Assembly (NCBI GenBank): GCA_011317545.1
Contig: WUJK01000008.1
Span: forward strand, 1,550,001-1,614,000
DNA: 64,000 bases
Direction of reading: 5' to 3'
Origin: Coniella vitis
Lineage: Eukaryota; Ascomycota; Sordariomycetes; Diaporthales; Schizoparmaceae
Below are positions 1 through 11,996 of the stretch, in pieces. The translations under genes and the position numbers were made by a program. The notes under the pieces were generated by a model. The model was not told the DNA's origin, made no database searches, and saw nothing but the letters and a program-made list of their open reading frames with translations. Positions within the stretch are counted from its first letter, which is position 1. Every line of letters starts with the position of its first letter.

Positions 1-1050
1 TTCCGACTGATTTCATGTGCTTCTGATGGCTTTTTGCTGCCATGCTGTGTGTTGCGCTGGCTGTGATTGTTGTTCGTTTGTCTGATTCAATTGTCGCTCA
101 TCGTCAGCTTTATTATCAAAGTACTGTTTGGTGTCTTGTCGTGTGTACAGCGCGTGGCAAGTGGTTTCAATATTCCCAATTCTCCCTATTCCTAGCTTCG
201 GGCATTTCTCATCACAACGCTATGAAAGTCATTCCATCCGTTGCTGAACCGGCGCTTCCCGTTCGAGTCATCTTCACCTCTGTGTGTATGCCACCCTTTT
301 TGAAATATGCCACCCACCCCGTCGCTGTCCTTCGGCCCGTTCGATCCAGACATGGCCATTGTCCAGGCCAGCATGGCCATCCAGCCGACGGGGTCACTGT
401 CTGAAGACGTGGCCAAGATAAGGCGGTATGTCTATCAAAGATCTGCCGCCGATGAGGCCCAGTGCCACAAACCCAAAAGCCGTACCTTATGACTATAGGA
501 CGGTAGACTAGCTGGCACGTTGTGGATAGCTGACTCTGTAACTGTAACAACATACGTAAGTAACAGCCCTCCGTGCCTTCGTGGACCGCGCAGTAAGCCG
601 ATGCGCGGTGCTTCTTGTGGGACGAGTGAGTGCGATCTAATGGACGATAGATCGGGATGGTGGTACAACATGGCGGAGATTTGCTGGCGTTTGAATGCCT
701 ACATGAGTTGTCTTCAAAGGTACGTCCGAGTTACCTCGGAAGACCAATGCCTCTTGTGTACACATACCGCTGTATGCTTCTTGAATCCAACGAGCAGGGA
801 GTACCAAGTTCACCGGTTACCATACCCGTCCACTCCCCTGCCGGTCCCTAGTGATGTATGTTCCATGCAAGGAACTCGGTGAAAACGGTCATGGGAGCCT
901 CGGATGACGGCATGCTCGTAGTGTCTGTTGTGGTGGCTTCCATTTCTTCTCTTGTCCTTCTTTTTGCACTCCATCCCGTCCTTGAACCTGACACAGTACT
1001 ATTTCCCGGTGCGGGACTGAAGGGAGCCAAGAAACGCCTCTTGCCCTTCG
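1..1050. other. Gene-free stretch at left edge
   Basis: Only short overlapping open frames with no recognisable protein signature and no splice-consistent extension. It probably holds the 3' flank of the minus-strand gene starting at 2322 and perhaps the flank of a gene outside the window. No RNA gene or repeat was recognised. Confidence 0.5.
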
Positions 1051-2322
1051 CTACAGCGACGACGATGCGGGCGGGCAAAACTCCCAACTAACCCGCCAGA
1101 CGTCCGCTTCCCACTGCCTCGTGCCAGGCAGCCTTCCCGCAATGGCGTCCCGGCCCTGCCGCCAAATTGACCCAGTAGGACTTTCCACTGGTCTAGAGTC
1201 CAACTGGTGCAATGTACTTCTTGTCTCGCTGCCTACATGTGATGGAGGCGGCTCTGTTGCTGTCGCTACCGCCCTCCTGGAGGAGCGGGCCGGTATGGGG
1301 GGTACCAGTGATTGCTGCTGTCTCTGCGGTCTCCCCTGCGCCATCTCTTCATCCTCTCCGCCGTCCCAGTCCAGCTCATACTCGTCCTCCTGCCTCTGTC
1401 GGTTACTTTCCCAGTCAGGCCACCCATCAGCGGCCGCCCCAACTTCCAGAGGAGACAAACACAGCCTACGCCAAGGAGGGCGCGCCAATGGAGCAAGGCT
1501 ATCCACGCTCGCATTTTCTGCATTCGATTCAAATTCTGTGTCTGACAAAAGTGGCGAGACTGCCGTCATCCGTGGTGTCGTGGCCGTTGGGGTCATTGTT
1601 GCCTCAGCTCCTGGCCCCACGTTCCTCACCATTTCCACACCCGGAGACGGCACGCAAAACCCCCTGCCACACTCGTGTGTAGCGATACCTTGTCCCTGTT
1701 GTTGTCCGCGCTCGCTGGGCTGCTGCGCATCTCCAGAGCCTAGCCGCGGTGGCTCAATGATCCCATGCGGCCACTCGACCACGTGCAAATCAAACAAGAG
1801 TCTGTACAACCGACGGCAGAATTCCACGCGCAGCCCCTCGGGCACCCCGACCGCGGCCCAAATACCCGCGTGCCCCGTTGTGTATGCTTCGAGAGGCGCA
1901 GTGACGAGAAGGGTACCCAGTCCGTGGTGTGCAAACGTATGCAGAACGAGGTAGTCGGCCAGAGCCTCGTTCGTGCTAGGACGCGTTTTCTGTTGTCGTG
2001 TGCCGTCGTTCCCGTCGTTGTCGTCATCGTCGTCGTTGTCCTTCTCATTATTGTTCTTATCTTCTCGCGCACCTGATGTCGTCGTCCCCCTCCTCCCCCT
2101 CCTCCTTCTCCTTCTCCTTCTTCTCCTCCTCCTGCTGCTGCTGCTATCTTTATCGTTATCGTCGTTTCTTCTTCGGGTCAACATGCAAAAGGCGGCTTCG
2201 AGATTTTCCCGGAGGCGTTCCTCAGTATTGATGCGGACAAGGACGTGGATATACCACATGTAGCCTTTCACGATACCTAGCTCGGCCGCCGCCGAGCTGG
2301 CCACAGGTGTGTCTGTATCCAT
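1051..2322 (-). CDS. Uncharacterised charged low-complexity protein, 423 aa
   Basis: A single open frame with an ATG start at 2322. The N-terminal part (about residues 1-50) and the middle (about 115-175, around VLHTFAHHGLGTLLV and FCRRLYRLLFDLHVVEW) look like folded, hydrophobic-patterned protein. Between them lies an insert with Ser4 followed by a run of 12 Arg and then a block rich in Asp and Asn. The C-terminal half is polar and Pro/Gln-rich, so probably disordered. I do not recognise a domain. Length, codon-like composition and the ordered segments argue that it is real, but an intron or a different 3' end cannot be excluded. No function is proposed. Confidence 0.55.
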   Translation of the reverse strand: MDTDTPVASSAAAELGIVKGYMWYIHVLVRINTEERLRENLEAAFCMLTRRRNDDNDKDSSSSRRRRRRRRRRRRGRRGTTTSGAREDKNNNEKDNDDDDDNDGNDGTRQQKTRPSTNEALADYLVLHTFAHHGLGTLLVTAPLEAYTTGHAGIWAAVGVPEGLRVEFCRRLYRLLFDLHVVEWPHGIIEPPRLGSGDAQQPSERGQQQGQGIATHECGRGFCVPSPGVEMVRNVGPGAEATMTPTATTPRMTAVSPLLSDTEFESNAENASVDSLAPLARPPWRRLCLSPLEVGAAADGWPDWESNRQRQEDEYELDWDGGEDEEMAQGRPQRQQQSLVPPIPARSSRRAVATATEPPPSHVGSETRSTLHQLDSRPVESPTGSIWRQGRDAIAGRLPGTRQWEADVWRVSWEFCPPASSSL

Positions 2323-3256
2323 GATGGCAATACTGATTTGGTTAATGGCGGCTAACCCAACAACTGTTTTTTGTTTCCTTGATGCGTTGCGCAGGTTGGC
2401 CGGCGGCGATGGAAAGGATTTGTCGCTGCGTCAAGCACAGTATCAACAGAGTTTTGCGTGGCTTGTACCTGACTGTAAGGAAAATAAACAGCTACACTTT
2501 CGCCCTTTTTGTAGATACTCTAAATAAACTAAAGGGACCAGTGACTTGATGATATCAATGATGTGCTCACTCTACTCTGGGGGGGGGGGGCTCAAAAGCC
2601 CAATTAATCACTGAAGACTGCTCGCGCCTGAAATGAGTGACTCTTGACCGCTCAGTAACCCCATACGACAGAGTTCGAGTAAAATGGTAAGCCAACAAAA
2701 GCTTGAAACGCTCTAGTGACGGTCTTGGTTGCTTCACTGTTTGTACGTCGCTGGGTGACTGTGTTAAGTCTGTAAGCTTCGTTGTTCTTATATAATTAGC
2801 TCAGTCTATCACCCTCTATTCTCGCATGTGGTATCACAATTCCGCGAATACTTGAGCAATATATTGGGCAAAAGTGACGTTCTCCTACACAGCGAGCAGT
2901 CAGGCTATGATACCCGAAATAGGTCACTACTTTTCAGTGTCCTTCAACGAAAATGCTGCTAATCCATGCTCTGCAATAACTGTTAGCATTTGCTAACAGT
3001 GTCCCATGGTGGCTTGAAGGCTGCTGTAAGAGTTTGACACAGTCACTCAGAAAAAGCGACTCAAATCTTTCAGTCATTATGGACAATGCCCCGCTCACAC
3101 GTGTACTTATGTGCTACAAGGACGCACAGTGGACACTATTGGCGTAGCGTGTCATCACTTCTGCTTGCGACAATTGGTGACATAATCACACTTCGACTTC
3201 TGAGTTGCGAGCCTGAGCAATCATTAACAACAAGTCTTGATTTGCGCCTAGACCTG
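2323..3256. other. Intergenic, AT-richer DNA
   Basis: Lies upstream of the gene starting at 2322 and downstream of the gene ending at 3257. It contains a 12-base G run (2579-2590) and a perfect 10-bp inverted repeat (2979-3000). No credible coding region was seen; the small frame at 3086-3292 has no protein-like signature. Confidence 0.6.
2979..3000. repeat. Perfect 10-bp inverted repeat
   Basis: ACTGTTAGCA, a TT spacer, then TGCTAACAGT. The arms are perfectly complementary. It lies about 260 bp beyond the 3' end of the Ybp2-like gene and about 660 bp upstream of the gene that starts at 2322. Confidence 0.8.
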
Positions 3257-5166
3257 CTAATGAAGCGATATCGCCTTCAATCTTGTCTGTAGAATCTCCA
3301 GCTCCAGCAAGAGCCCTTGCACAGTCTTGTCGCCTTCTGCATCCTTTCTGAGCTTCACCTCAAGTTTTGCTGCCGCAGCCAACAGCGGATCAACATACCG
3401 CTGCTCGACCGCTGCGGCCGTTGCATCAGGAACCACATCTTTGCAAGTATCAGATGAAAACAAAAAGTAGGCAAAATTTGCCGCCTGCAGCAGAAACGCC
3501 GAGTTATCCACCCAATACTCCAACAACGCCTCCGGGCCAGCTTGCTGAAGTGTTTCAACCAGGTTAGGGAAGATGTGATATTGCAGCTGCTCGATACATT
3601 GTGTGCTGGAGAAGACGTTATTCGACCTCGGCGTTTGTGCTGCAATGAGTTCCTCGCGCAGCCAAGTTAGTGCACAAGCCTTGAGATTTGCAAAAACGCA
3701 ATTCTCCAATAAGTCTTCCAGGATCTTCAGGCGGTCGGTATCATCCGGATCGTCGTGTAACACGGCCCCGGCGAGAGTGACTGCGGCATTTCGAACATAC
3801 ACAGAAGGATGAAAGACGGCGCAGAGGGTGAGTGCGTGATGATAGGCCATAAATGCCGCTTCGGTTCCGGGTTCCGTGAGAAGCTGGTTCTCCTGGAGCC
3901 ACAAGCCGAGCACGAGAATCGACTCTACGTTCGCTGGATTGCGAAGTATCTGCTCTTGTGCATTTTCACCGAGATAGTTTTCAAGTAGTGTGTGGTGGTC
4001 CGGGAAGATGTGCATCTCTGGTTGTGGTTGGTGTGCATCAAAAACTGTGGACGAGAAGACCCAGTATGCCAGGAGACAGATGGTGCCACCGGTGGAAATG
4101 CCAATGTCTTCGGCGCTTTGGACGTCCTCAGTGTCCCGCAGAGGCTGTCTATTTACTGGCCCACTGCAGATATCTTGGATGAAGGATCGAGATGAAGACA
4201 GACCAAGATCCCGGGTAAGTGCCTGAACTCGCGTTAGCATGGCGGCTTTCCCATAGATCTGGTGGCTCTACTTACTACAAGCTTTCCAACCATGGTGTCT
4301 CTATTAGCAAGTTCCTCGTCCTCTCTGAATGCCTGGGTGGCCGTTATGCGGCCCGGGACAATCTTGTCGGGGCTGTAGAACTCCAAAAGTCGCCTGGACC
4401 ACTGCATATCGTTCGCGTTGACGTAGGACTCGAGTATGCAGCTCGTGAAAGATAACAACAGGCGGCGCTGAATCTCAGTCTCCTTGGAGGGCTCGACCTC
4501 GCGCTCAGCCTCAGGATCCGGTGCGTTCTTTGAGGAGTCTCCGTGCTGGTCTGGATTGGCCACCTCAATGCTGGACTTGCGCGTAGGCAAGGGTGGGCGG
4601 GGTGGTTGGCCTGACAAAGCAGAGAGCGAGTGGACGAGGTTGATGACGGAAGCAGTCATCTCTTGGTTTGGCTGATATGTCTTGTAGACGGTAAGGAGGC
4701 TGGTAGCGAGGAAGCGCGAGGGGTACTTGGTCTTGATGCGTTTGTGAAGGATGGCAAGCATTCCTAGCAGGATGATGAAGCGGCGTGTGGCTTCTTGCGG
4801 CGAGTTGGCTGAAGAAGCCCTTGCAGTCTCCGCTTCTCCGTCTCCATCGTCCTCGGCGTCGCCTTCATCAGCACCCGTATCCTGCAACCCTTCCATGGTC
4901 TCCAACACCTTGATGATAGTCTCTCTTGGGTTACCCAGCCTCGCCACAGTCTCGAGACATAGCTCGCAGCCCTGAAGAGGCACAAGCATGTCGACGAGGT
5001 CCCATCCGATCTCCTGGGTCAGGCTGGCATCCTGCAACACGTCATTGAGGGTGGGCAGGATCTCTGGCGACAAGAACCTCTCGATAATGGTGAGATAAGT
5101 GAACTTGTCTGTGGCGGGGGGTCGCGATTCGACGAGAGCATCGATTGCCTGGGAAGAGGCTGCCAT
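3257..5166 (-). CDS. Ybp2/Alf4/glomulin-family protein, 618 aa
   Basis: Two exons: 5166-4276 and 4222-3257. The 53-bp intron (4223-4275) has donor GTAAGT, branch GCTAAC and acceptor TTCAG; phase 0 joins GKLV to ALTRDLG. The protein is a largely helical repeat-like chain with an acidic low-complexity insert near residues 100-115 (GADEGDAEDDGDGEAE). The N-terminal pattern (FTYLTIIERFLSPE, IGWDLVDMLVP, ARLGNPRETIIKVLE) matches my memory of the YAP-binding/Alf4/glomulin family (Kinetochore_Ybp2). In budding yeast Ybp1/Ybp2 support Yap1 activation under peroxide stress, and Ybp2 binds kinetochores. Family assignment is fairly secure; which role applies here is not decided by sequence. Confidence 0.85.
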
Positions 5167-5672
5167 GGCGAGCGCAGATGAGGCCGAAGAGAAGCAAGAG
5201 GCTGAGGAGAGGAAGTTGGAGGTTGGAAGTTAGTGAAAGAGATAAGGTGGGAGCTAAGATGGGCATGCTCAGACAGAGAGTTGGTAAAAGGTCTAGGCGG
5301 CCTTGGCTAACGGGCTGTAGGGCAGTAGGGCAGTAGGGCAGCGGCTCCCCGCTGGATCCGCGTTTGATAGGCATAAAATAGCAGCAGAAGGGCGGGGTCA
5401 GGGGTGCGTGGCAAGGGGAATTTGGAGCTGGGAGAGTACTATGCAGCAGAGTAGCTCTGCAACAGCTCCCCCACTTGGTTGGCACCTGCTTAGTGTTACA
5501 TAGTAATTGATCGCATTGGCGCTAGGCCTGCCAGTGACGCCATTCCCAGCGCGCACGCCCTGCAAAAGTATAGGTACTGGGCAAGGAAGAAGCCGCCCAA
5601 CGGTCCCGCCTGCACAGTTGTACATAGTACACTCACACACATAAGCAAACTCCCCGCACCAGGTTTTTAACC
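5167..5672. other. Intergenic between Ybp2-like and SET genes
   Basis: About 500 bp, promoter side of the Ybp2-like gene and 3' side of the SET gene. It includes a short GGGCAGTA-type repeat near 5323-5342 and two copies of the TACATAGTA word (5497, 5621). No gene seen. Confidence 0.6.
5497..5630. repeat. Two TACATAGTA words
   Basis: TACATAGTA at 5497-5505, and a palindrome-like GTACATAGTAC at 5620-5630, in the 5' flank of the Ybp2-like gene. Part of a window-wide set of 19 exact copies. Confidence 0.8.
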
Positions 5673-7199
5673 TCACTCTTGTTCTTTTTCTTCTTCCTCC
5701 CCCACTTCATCGTCGTCCTCGCGATAGCGGCGGCTACTGGAGCCGATGCTCCTCATTCTGTCCCAGTGCACCCGCTTTTGCATCCGCTGCATCCAGCTCC
5801 AGTGACCCCAAGGATCCTCAGCCAACCTCTGCATCTCGACGACGTCTTGGTCCTTGCTGCCCACTGCTGCCAGCCCGGATTCAATGGCAAGGCGTGCATA
5901 CCTCACCGCGTTCCAAGGCTCGCCCACCCCGTTCCACTCGATGGCCGCATACACGTACGCCTCGTGGATCAGCCCATCCAGCCTCTCCTGCTGATACAGG
6001 CTCACAAGCAAATCTGCCATATGCGGTGTGGCGGCCGACGTGGGGGTGTGATCCTCGAGCTGCCTGCGAATGTTGAGAAGCTGTTTCAAGCGGTCGTCGG
6101 AGGCGTCCGTCAGCTCGGATCGCTGGCTACAGAGCGAGCAGCTGCATTGAAAGCCCCAGGTGCCATGCAGTTTCTTCTGGCGCCTGGCGCGACGGCGCAG
6201 AGGGCTACACAGACATGGTGTTAGCATAACGTGACTGACTTTCATCCCTCGGATTCAGACAGCGGCATCGTTTAGCCTTACTCTATGTACGTCAAGCTGA
6301 TTTCCTCGCCAATGGCTATTGGCCGTGTTGCATAGACGTGCTGCACTAAAGTGATTGGATCGAACCAGTAGTCTGCATTGGGACGACAGTCATGATTGAA
6401 GCGCGACACTGTCCTCTTGTCAGTATGAATACGGAGGGCCGTCGAAATGCAGGAGACACTCACATTCGGGAAAGACGACAAAAAGGCTGTACTCATTTTC
6501 ATCCGACAACTCAATGTCAAACGCATTCGTCTTGAGAATCTTGTCTACCCTCTCGTCATGGCTCGTCGCTCCATCATGCGTTGAGAGGTTGAGAAACCTC
6601 CCCTTTAGCTTGTCTGGGAGGTGGTCCACCACTTCCGTTTGTAGCTTCTTGACATCCGGGTACGGCAGATTTTCAAGAGCGCTATAATCAATGACGACGG
6701 CTGGAGTGAAAGACATCAAGTGATCGCCGCGGTAGACCGGTCTTTTAGCCACGACACCCATACCTTTGCTGGGAATATGTACAAAGTCCAACGGCGACAC
6801 TGTTGGGTCTGGGTCCTGGTTTTCGCGCACCAGCACATTCGCATCTGTGAATACCGGAAGATTCGCTACATATTCGGCCCGCTCAGGGCTCGAAAGCATG
6901 CCAATGCCACGGCCGCCTCCAAAGGTCGAGGACACGAATACGCAATACTCGTCCGTCCCATTGGCAACAATACATGAAGATGCATGCGTCCATGCTGAGT
7001 GGGCAGCGGCATACGCAGAGCTTGTAGGCTGGTACCCCGTGAGATTTTCGTTAACAGAGCATGTCGGAGCCGAGAACAGAGATGACCAATTGCGCGCAGG
7101 AAAATTGCAGTGGCCTAGTGCCTCGATTAAGGGATCTGCGATGCCATAAGCTAGCGCGGCTTGTACAAGCCACAAAATCATTGTGAAAGTGGACTCCAT
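5673..7199 (-). CDS. SET-domain protein with N-terminal signal peptide, 464 aa
   Basis: Three exons: 7199-6464, 6408-6282, 6204-5673. Introns are 6409-6463 (55 bp, GTGAGT/CAG) and 6205-6281 (77 bp, GTAAGG, branch GCTAAC, acceptor TAG). The ATG at 7199 is chosen because it opens a signal-peptide-like stretch (MESTFTMILWLVQAALAYG). The first exon carries the start of the SET fold (SKGMGVVAKRPVYRGD). Splicing restores the catalytic-core motif SRFNHDCRPN around residues 247-256, then GEEISLTYID, then a post-SET Cys cluster (FQCSCSLC). There is no MYND finger. The tail has helical TPR-like sequence and ends in an acidic run. It resembles the fungal 'SET domain-containing protein 5' group, putative protein lysine methyltransferases with no established substrate. 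The signal peptide would send it to the secretory pathway, which is odd for a histone enzyme. Confidence 0.88.
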
Positions 7200-9518
7200 C
7201 GCGCGGACGCCAGCTGGTAGGGGTGAGTGAAGCGTCTTAATGTAGTTGAGATGATTCCTACGGAAAGGAAGAACGTACGCAGTCACGACTCGCGCGTTTT
7301 GATCACACCGCATGGCACCCGCAATTTAAAAGATGAAAGAAAATCACACACTCTGGCTGGAAACATATGCTGCAGCACGCATCGCACATATGGGGACGGC
7401 CAGAAGGAAATCTGAGCACGCGGCAGACCATTGAAGAAAGGCAAACGGCAAGATATACAACATTGTGCTTATTTATTGAAGACTGTTAGTACGACTCGCT
7501 GCGCCCCTGGTTCCTACAGCACTGTTTGTGCACCCACCCAATCCTTTCAGCGTCAGCATTATTCGCGTTGAGGGAACAAGCAGGCTTCGCCTGCTGTGCG
7601 TGGAACCATGCCAGCGAGACTCGACCCCTGCCCCGGCCGGTGCACTGCTTGCCGAAGACAAATTGGCTGCGACTCTCCATATGAGTCTATGATGACCATC
7701 GACAGTCCAAGGAGTGCACGAGGGAGTCATGCAGACACGGATGCATTGGAAAAGTGCGTAAAGGTCAGAGTGCGGCAGGCCATCTGAAGTTGTACCACAA
7801 ACGACTACCTACAGTAGGTGATCATCTCGTTCCATATTGTCACTCAAGAGTGGTCGCTTGCAGTGAAACCACAGCATAAAGAATAAGCTTATGTGCAGTT
7901 GGGTACAGGTAGGATTGCACCATAGGGCTTAATCAAGCTTAAATAGAAACCCAAATTTAGGCCTTTCGCAACCATCATAATCGGGCCCAAGGGTACTGCA
8001 GTTTACCGACGGGGGGGCGCGGTCTTTAGCAGACTGCGTAATGTACCATACTTACTATGTATGCTTCTCCATCATAGGACGCCCACATCGTTTGCAGTAC
8101 AAGTACAGCCTTCGGATTCGCCGCTCGCTTCCAAGAGCTATGCAAGGTTCCATAACAAGGCCTTGAAAACGATGTGGCATTACTGCTTTTAGCAGCGCCC
8201 CGATTCAGTGGTAGCTACAGACTGTTGAAGCGGCCATGGCAGAATGCTGATAAGGAACTCAAGCCAGCTGATCTAGACCGTGACGTCGGTAACTTCTTCG
8301 AAGTTATTTACCGGGCACTGCAGGGACAGCTGCTGGTTCCAAATAAGAGCTAATGGCTGCAAAAGCACGAAACCGCAAGTCAGAGTACAGGAAGCATTAT
8401 CTGGCATTATCTTTGCTCGGTACCATAAGAAACTGGCTGACTCGTACGAACAGACACTCCCATAGATCCTGTCGTCCATTGTCAACAGGATGCACGAAGT
8501 TGGCAGCTCGTAGTTGACTTTGCGTACGGCTTGAACCAAACCAAGTTTCAATCATAATACACACACAGCATTGAAATGGCTGCAACAACGCCCATGTCGA
8601 TCTTTCGTCTAAATGGCCCGCCAGCGGTGTGATTGCATCAAGTGACGCATTGAAGCCGCCTCGACTGCTTCGCCATTGGTGTTCCTATAGCATCAGGCAT
8701 CGTACGACACTATGTATAATAAGCCTTGCTAATTGGTGACCAAGCCGGGTCCATTAAGTTTTGCAGGCATTTTCGCTTTTTCCAAAGTTGCTTTGTTGCT
8801 GTCGTCGTTGTGAACTTACTGTGGCCTGGACCCAGGAACTAGAACTTTATCAGGGTTGACATGATGCTGACAGCCAGACTCTGGCACAACCGGGGCCTGT
8901 GTTTCAATACGGCTAGATTCAATCTTGTTGCATGTGACTGGAGTCCTGTCCAGTGCTTATACGAAGATGATGTACAGCTTACATAGCACATATGGTAATT
9001 TGTCTGTAATCATTGTGGAGCGGTGTCGGCTTACTGAGTACCGCGCAGGACATACGGATTTAGGCGACGATGGCTTCATTCCGTAGTGCTCCGCTCCGCC
9101 ACGATTCTCTGGCTAAGTCTGCTTGCCGTCTTGGCAAGACTTGCCAAGCACAACGTCGATTTTTTGTCAAGGTTTCTGTTATGCACGATTAGCTACCCTA
9201 GTGTGGAGCTTGGAGTATCTGTCAGGATTTGGCATGATGCAAACACCCGAAAGGAGAGGATTGTATTCCACATTGTCAAGCTGGCAATTGCTTGGCGGGT
9301 TATAGGCCCAGGCTCGGTGCGCGATATGACTTTCCTTGTTCGTGGGATGGGCGGGATGTGCTGGAGATGCGCTGGATATAAAGAGGTGCTTGTCAACTGG
9401 CAGAGTGCACTTGATGAGCACACCGAAAGCATCCTGCGATCCAGACGCCTTACAGGTCTTCAGAAGAACATCAGCGCAAAAGACAATCAGCATATTCACT
9501 TCATATATCACATACATA
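7200..9518. other. Long gene-free stretch
   Basis: About 2.3 kb between the divergently placed SET gene (reading left) and hydrolase gene (reading right), so it should contain both promoters. It holds one exact TACTATGTA word (8053) and a near copy (8709). Open frames here, including 9086-9685, have no family signature and overlap the hydrolase 5' exon out of frame. No RNA gene was recognised. Confidence 0.55.
8053..8061. repeat. TACTATGTA word
   Basis: One exact copy in the divergent intergenic region upstream of the hydrolase gene. An 8-base version, ACTATGTA, follows at 8709-8716. Confidence 0.75.
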
Positions 9519-10791
9519 ATGAAGTACGGTCTGGCTTCCCTTCTCGGCACCGCCACTCTTCTAGGCTCGGTTCTCGGAGACGGTGGGTGGTTTCATCTTC
9601 TCAACCTCCCCTACGATCGAAGATTAGACATTCTAACAAACAACAGCCGTCCCATTCGAAAGACTCGACAAAAATGACTCTGTAAGCCAAGCCATCACTG
9701 ATTCTACGCATATGCATATCATACCGACATTCACCTTCCTTGACAGCCCATAGGCGTGGACTACTGACGTGTCCCAGCTGCTCTTGATTCTCGATCTACA
9801 GGAAGGTCTCTACAACCTCGGTCGAGACTTTGACCCGACCCTTTATCGCGACAACATGATTGCGCATGCTGCTATCGGCCAGGCCTTTGATATTCCAGTC
9901 GTGATGACAACCTCCGCGCAGACGGGTATGTTTTTCCTTTTTCCAGTCTAACGAAACGCTATCGTTATTTTGCCCAAAATCCATGCGCCATCTTATTTCC
10001 ATCATCTGACTTTCCAATGGTTACTTCTAGGCCCCAATGGTCCTCTCCCTCAGGAGATTCTTGATATGTACCCTGATGCGCCGTTGATTAAGCGTCAAGG
10101 CGAAGTGGATGCGTGGGATAACCCCGACTTTCGCGCGGCGGTGCAAGCGGCGAACAAGTCGCAAATCATCGTGGCAGGCCTTGTCACGGATGTCTGTGAG
10201 TGTTCTCGTTCCCCCCTCCCCCCATCATTTTCTCTTCATCTTTACAACACTCGATTTGTGATTCGCCAAAGACCTCCTCCATGAACACGTTCATTTTTCT
10301 CTCAAGCGTCTGCGACTGCATCATGAATCCCATCACAACAACAACAACAACAACACTATTCACTTGGACAAAATGAGAGCAGAATGAAGCCCCGGATATT
10401 CCCCCTCTTTTTGGGCTCCAGCCGACTTGATTCCAAATCACTTACTAATCCACGTTTTTCTTCTTCCTCCCCACAAGGCACCACCTTCCTCGCCCTCTCT
10501 TTGCGCGCCGAAGGCTACTCCGTCTGGGCCAACATTGAAGCCTCGGGAACAACAACGCCCCTGATTCGAGACATCTCCAACGACCGCATGCTGCAGGCGG
10601 GTGTCAAGGTTGTTTCGCTGTTCTCCATCATCTGCGACTTGATGCGCGACTGGCGCGACACGCCTGGTGCGGCCGAGCTGCTCCCGTGGTTCGACCGGTA
10701 CTACCCTGCGTACGGCATGGTGGCGCGGGCGCATCGGGCTGCGATCGAGAACGGAACGCTGATTGCTGGCGAGACTTCTCTGCCGACTTAA
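9519..10791 (+). CDS. Predicted secreted isochorismatase-family (YcaC-like) hydrolase, 249 aa
   Basis: Five exons: 9519-9582, 9647-9681, 9754-9925, 10031-10195, 10478-10791. All introns are GT-AG, and the last is 282 bp with a CAA-repeat. The start opens a signal peptide (MKYGLASLLGTATLLGSVLG). The mature part aligns by eye with YcaC-type cysteine hydrolases. The expected triad is Asp47 (LILDLQEG), Lys111 (APLIKRQG) and Cys146 (VTDVCTTF). Cys146 is created exactly at the 10195/10478 splice junction, which supports the exon model. Also typical are GPNGPLPQEI, the paired WDNPDF and the C-terminal MRDWR. These enzymes cleave or bind small amide or vinyl-ether compounds; the substrate cannot be told here. 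Secretion is inferred from the N-terminus only. Confidence 0.88.
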
Positions 10792-11739
10792 GAATCCTCG
10801 ATGATAGATGGAGGATCAATCGGAAGGAAGGTGGTGCATGCTGTTCATGATGTGTGGTGGGAACACAGTATTGGACATCTCACTGCCGAGTCTGTTAGCA
10901 AGTGCTTGGGGTCCGGGGTTGAGAAAGTGGTGGTTTCTTTCTTCTTCATTATCAAGTCGCCGACACACATTCTTTTGCAGCATCTTTATTTGAAAGAGCT
11001 CATCGAGCCAGTGCACTACTATACTAGTTGGTAAGAGTGGATCTTAGAATGCTTAATAACTCCAGCTCATTGTATACCAAAGCCATTCATGTTTGAGTCT
11101 GTGCTCCAGTGACTTCTGAAAGATGCTCACGTATTTGGAAATCATGCGAGCAATTAACCTTGAATTGATGGGTTCGATATCTAGTCGTCTTTGAACCTAC
11201 TTTTCTCCAACAGCCAAAGATGTATCCATTTACAGTAAAGTAGCGGCTATTCATTTTCTGACTACGACTGGAAGGTGGGGCATTACGCATAAGGTCGTGT
11301 ACTTTGACCATAGGCATAACGTCGTCTAATTTGTAAGAATTCAAGCACGCGCACAGACTGGATCGAATCGGCTTGATCCCATCGATACTCTGGGTTTTAC
11401 CATGAGAGAAAAGGTCACTTTGACCATCGCGTCCACCCGGCTACCATCAGAGAGTCGTTGGAAATATAACAAAAACACGTCCGTCGTACGTTACACTAGA
11501 CGTCCCCATTTCTGACTCTATGGATTCCCAGCACACAAATGCACGCTGATTGGCCCAGTACTAACATAGTAAGCTTAGATGATTACCAAAGCCTTTGGCG
11601 TGGTCGGGTGCATCCCGATGGAACGGCGGCACGGCAGGGGCGGGTACTACTGGATAGCGGGCCGAGACAGCCCACAAGCACGCGGACAAGCCCCGAACCA
11701 GGCCTGAAAAGCCGAGGTGGGTCCCCAGCGTCCTGTGAC

Positions 11740-11755
11740 TACTATGTGCATAGTA
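11740..11755. repeat. Inverted pair of the TACTATG word
   Basis: TACTATGTGCATAGTA: TACTATG and CATAGTA arms around a 2-base centre. It lies about 0.5 kb upstream of the glucosyltransferase start and is a mirrored form of the dispersed TACTATGTA motif. Confidence 0.75.
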
Positions 11756-11996
11756 TGCGGTGGTAGTGATGATGATGTCACGCGCCCTTGCGCTGCAGGT
11801 ACAGCGCTGTTCTACCGGCCTTAGCTCGCGTCCTAGAACACGATGGCGTCCTGAGCACTCCCTTGGAACTTGAGGAGGCACGCAATTGCTGTTTTTGTGA
11901 GTGGCCTTCTGCTTGCTTGTTTGCTATCTGATTTCACTGGTGGTCACACTTGCCATCTTTGGCCAAGAGGGTGGAACAGTGACATACTTAGACTAC

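Noticed and set aside
9086..9685. 199-residue plus-strand open frame overlapping the hydrolase 5' end.
   Set aside because: Different frame from the well-supported signal-peptide exon, no domain pattern; a chance frame across promoter, exon and intron.
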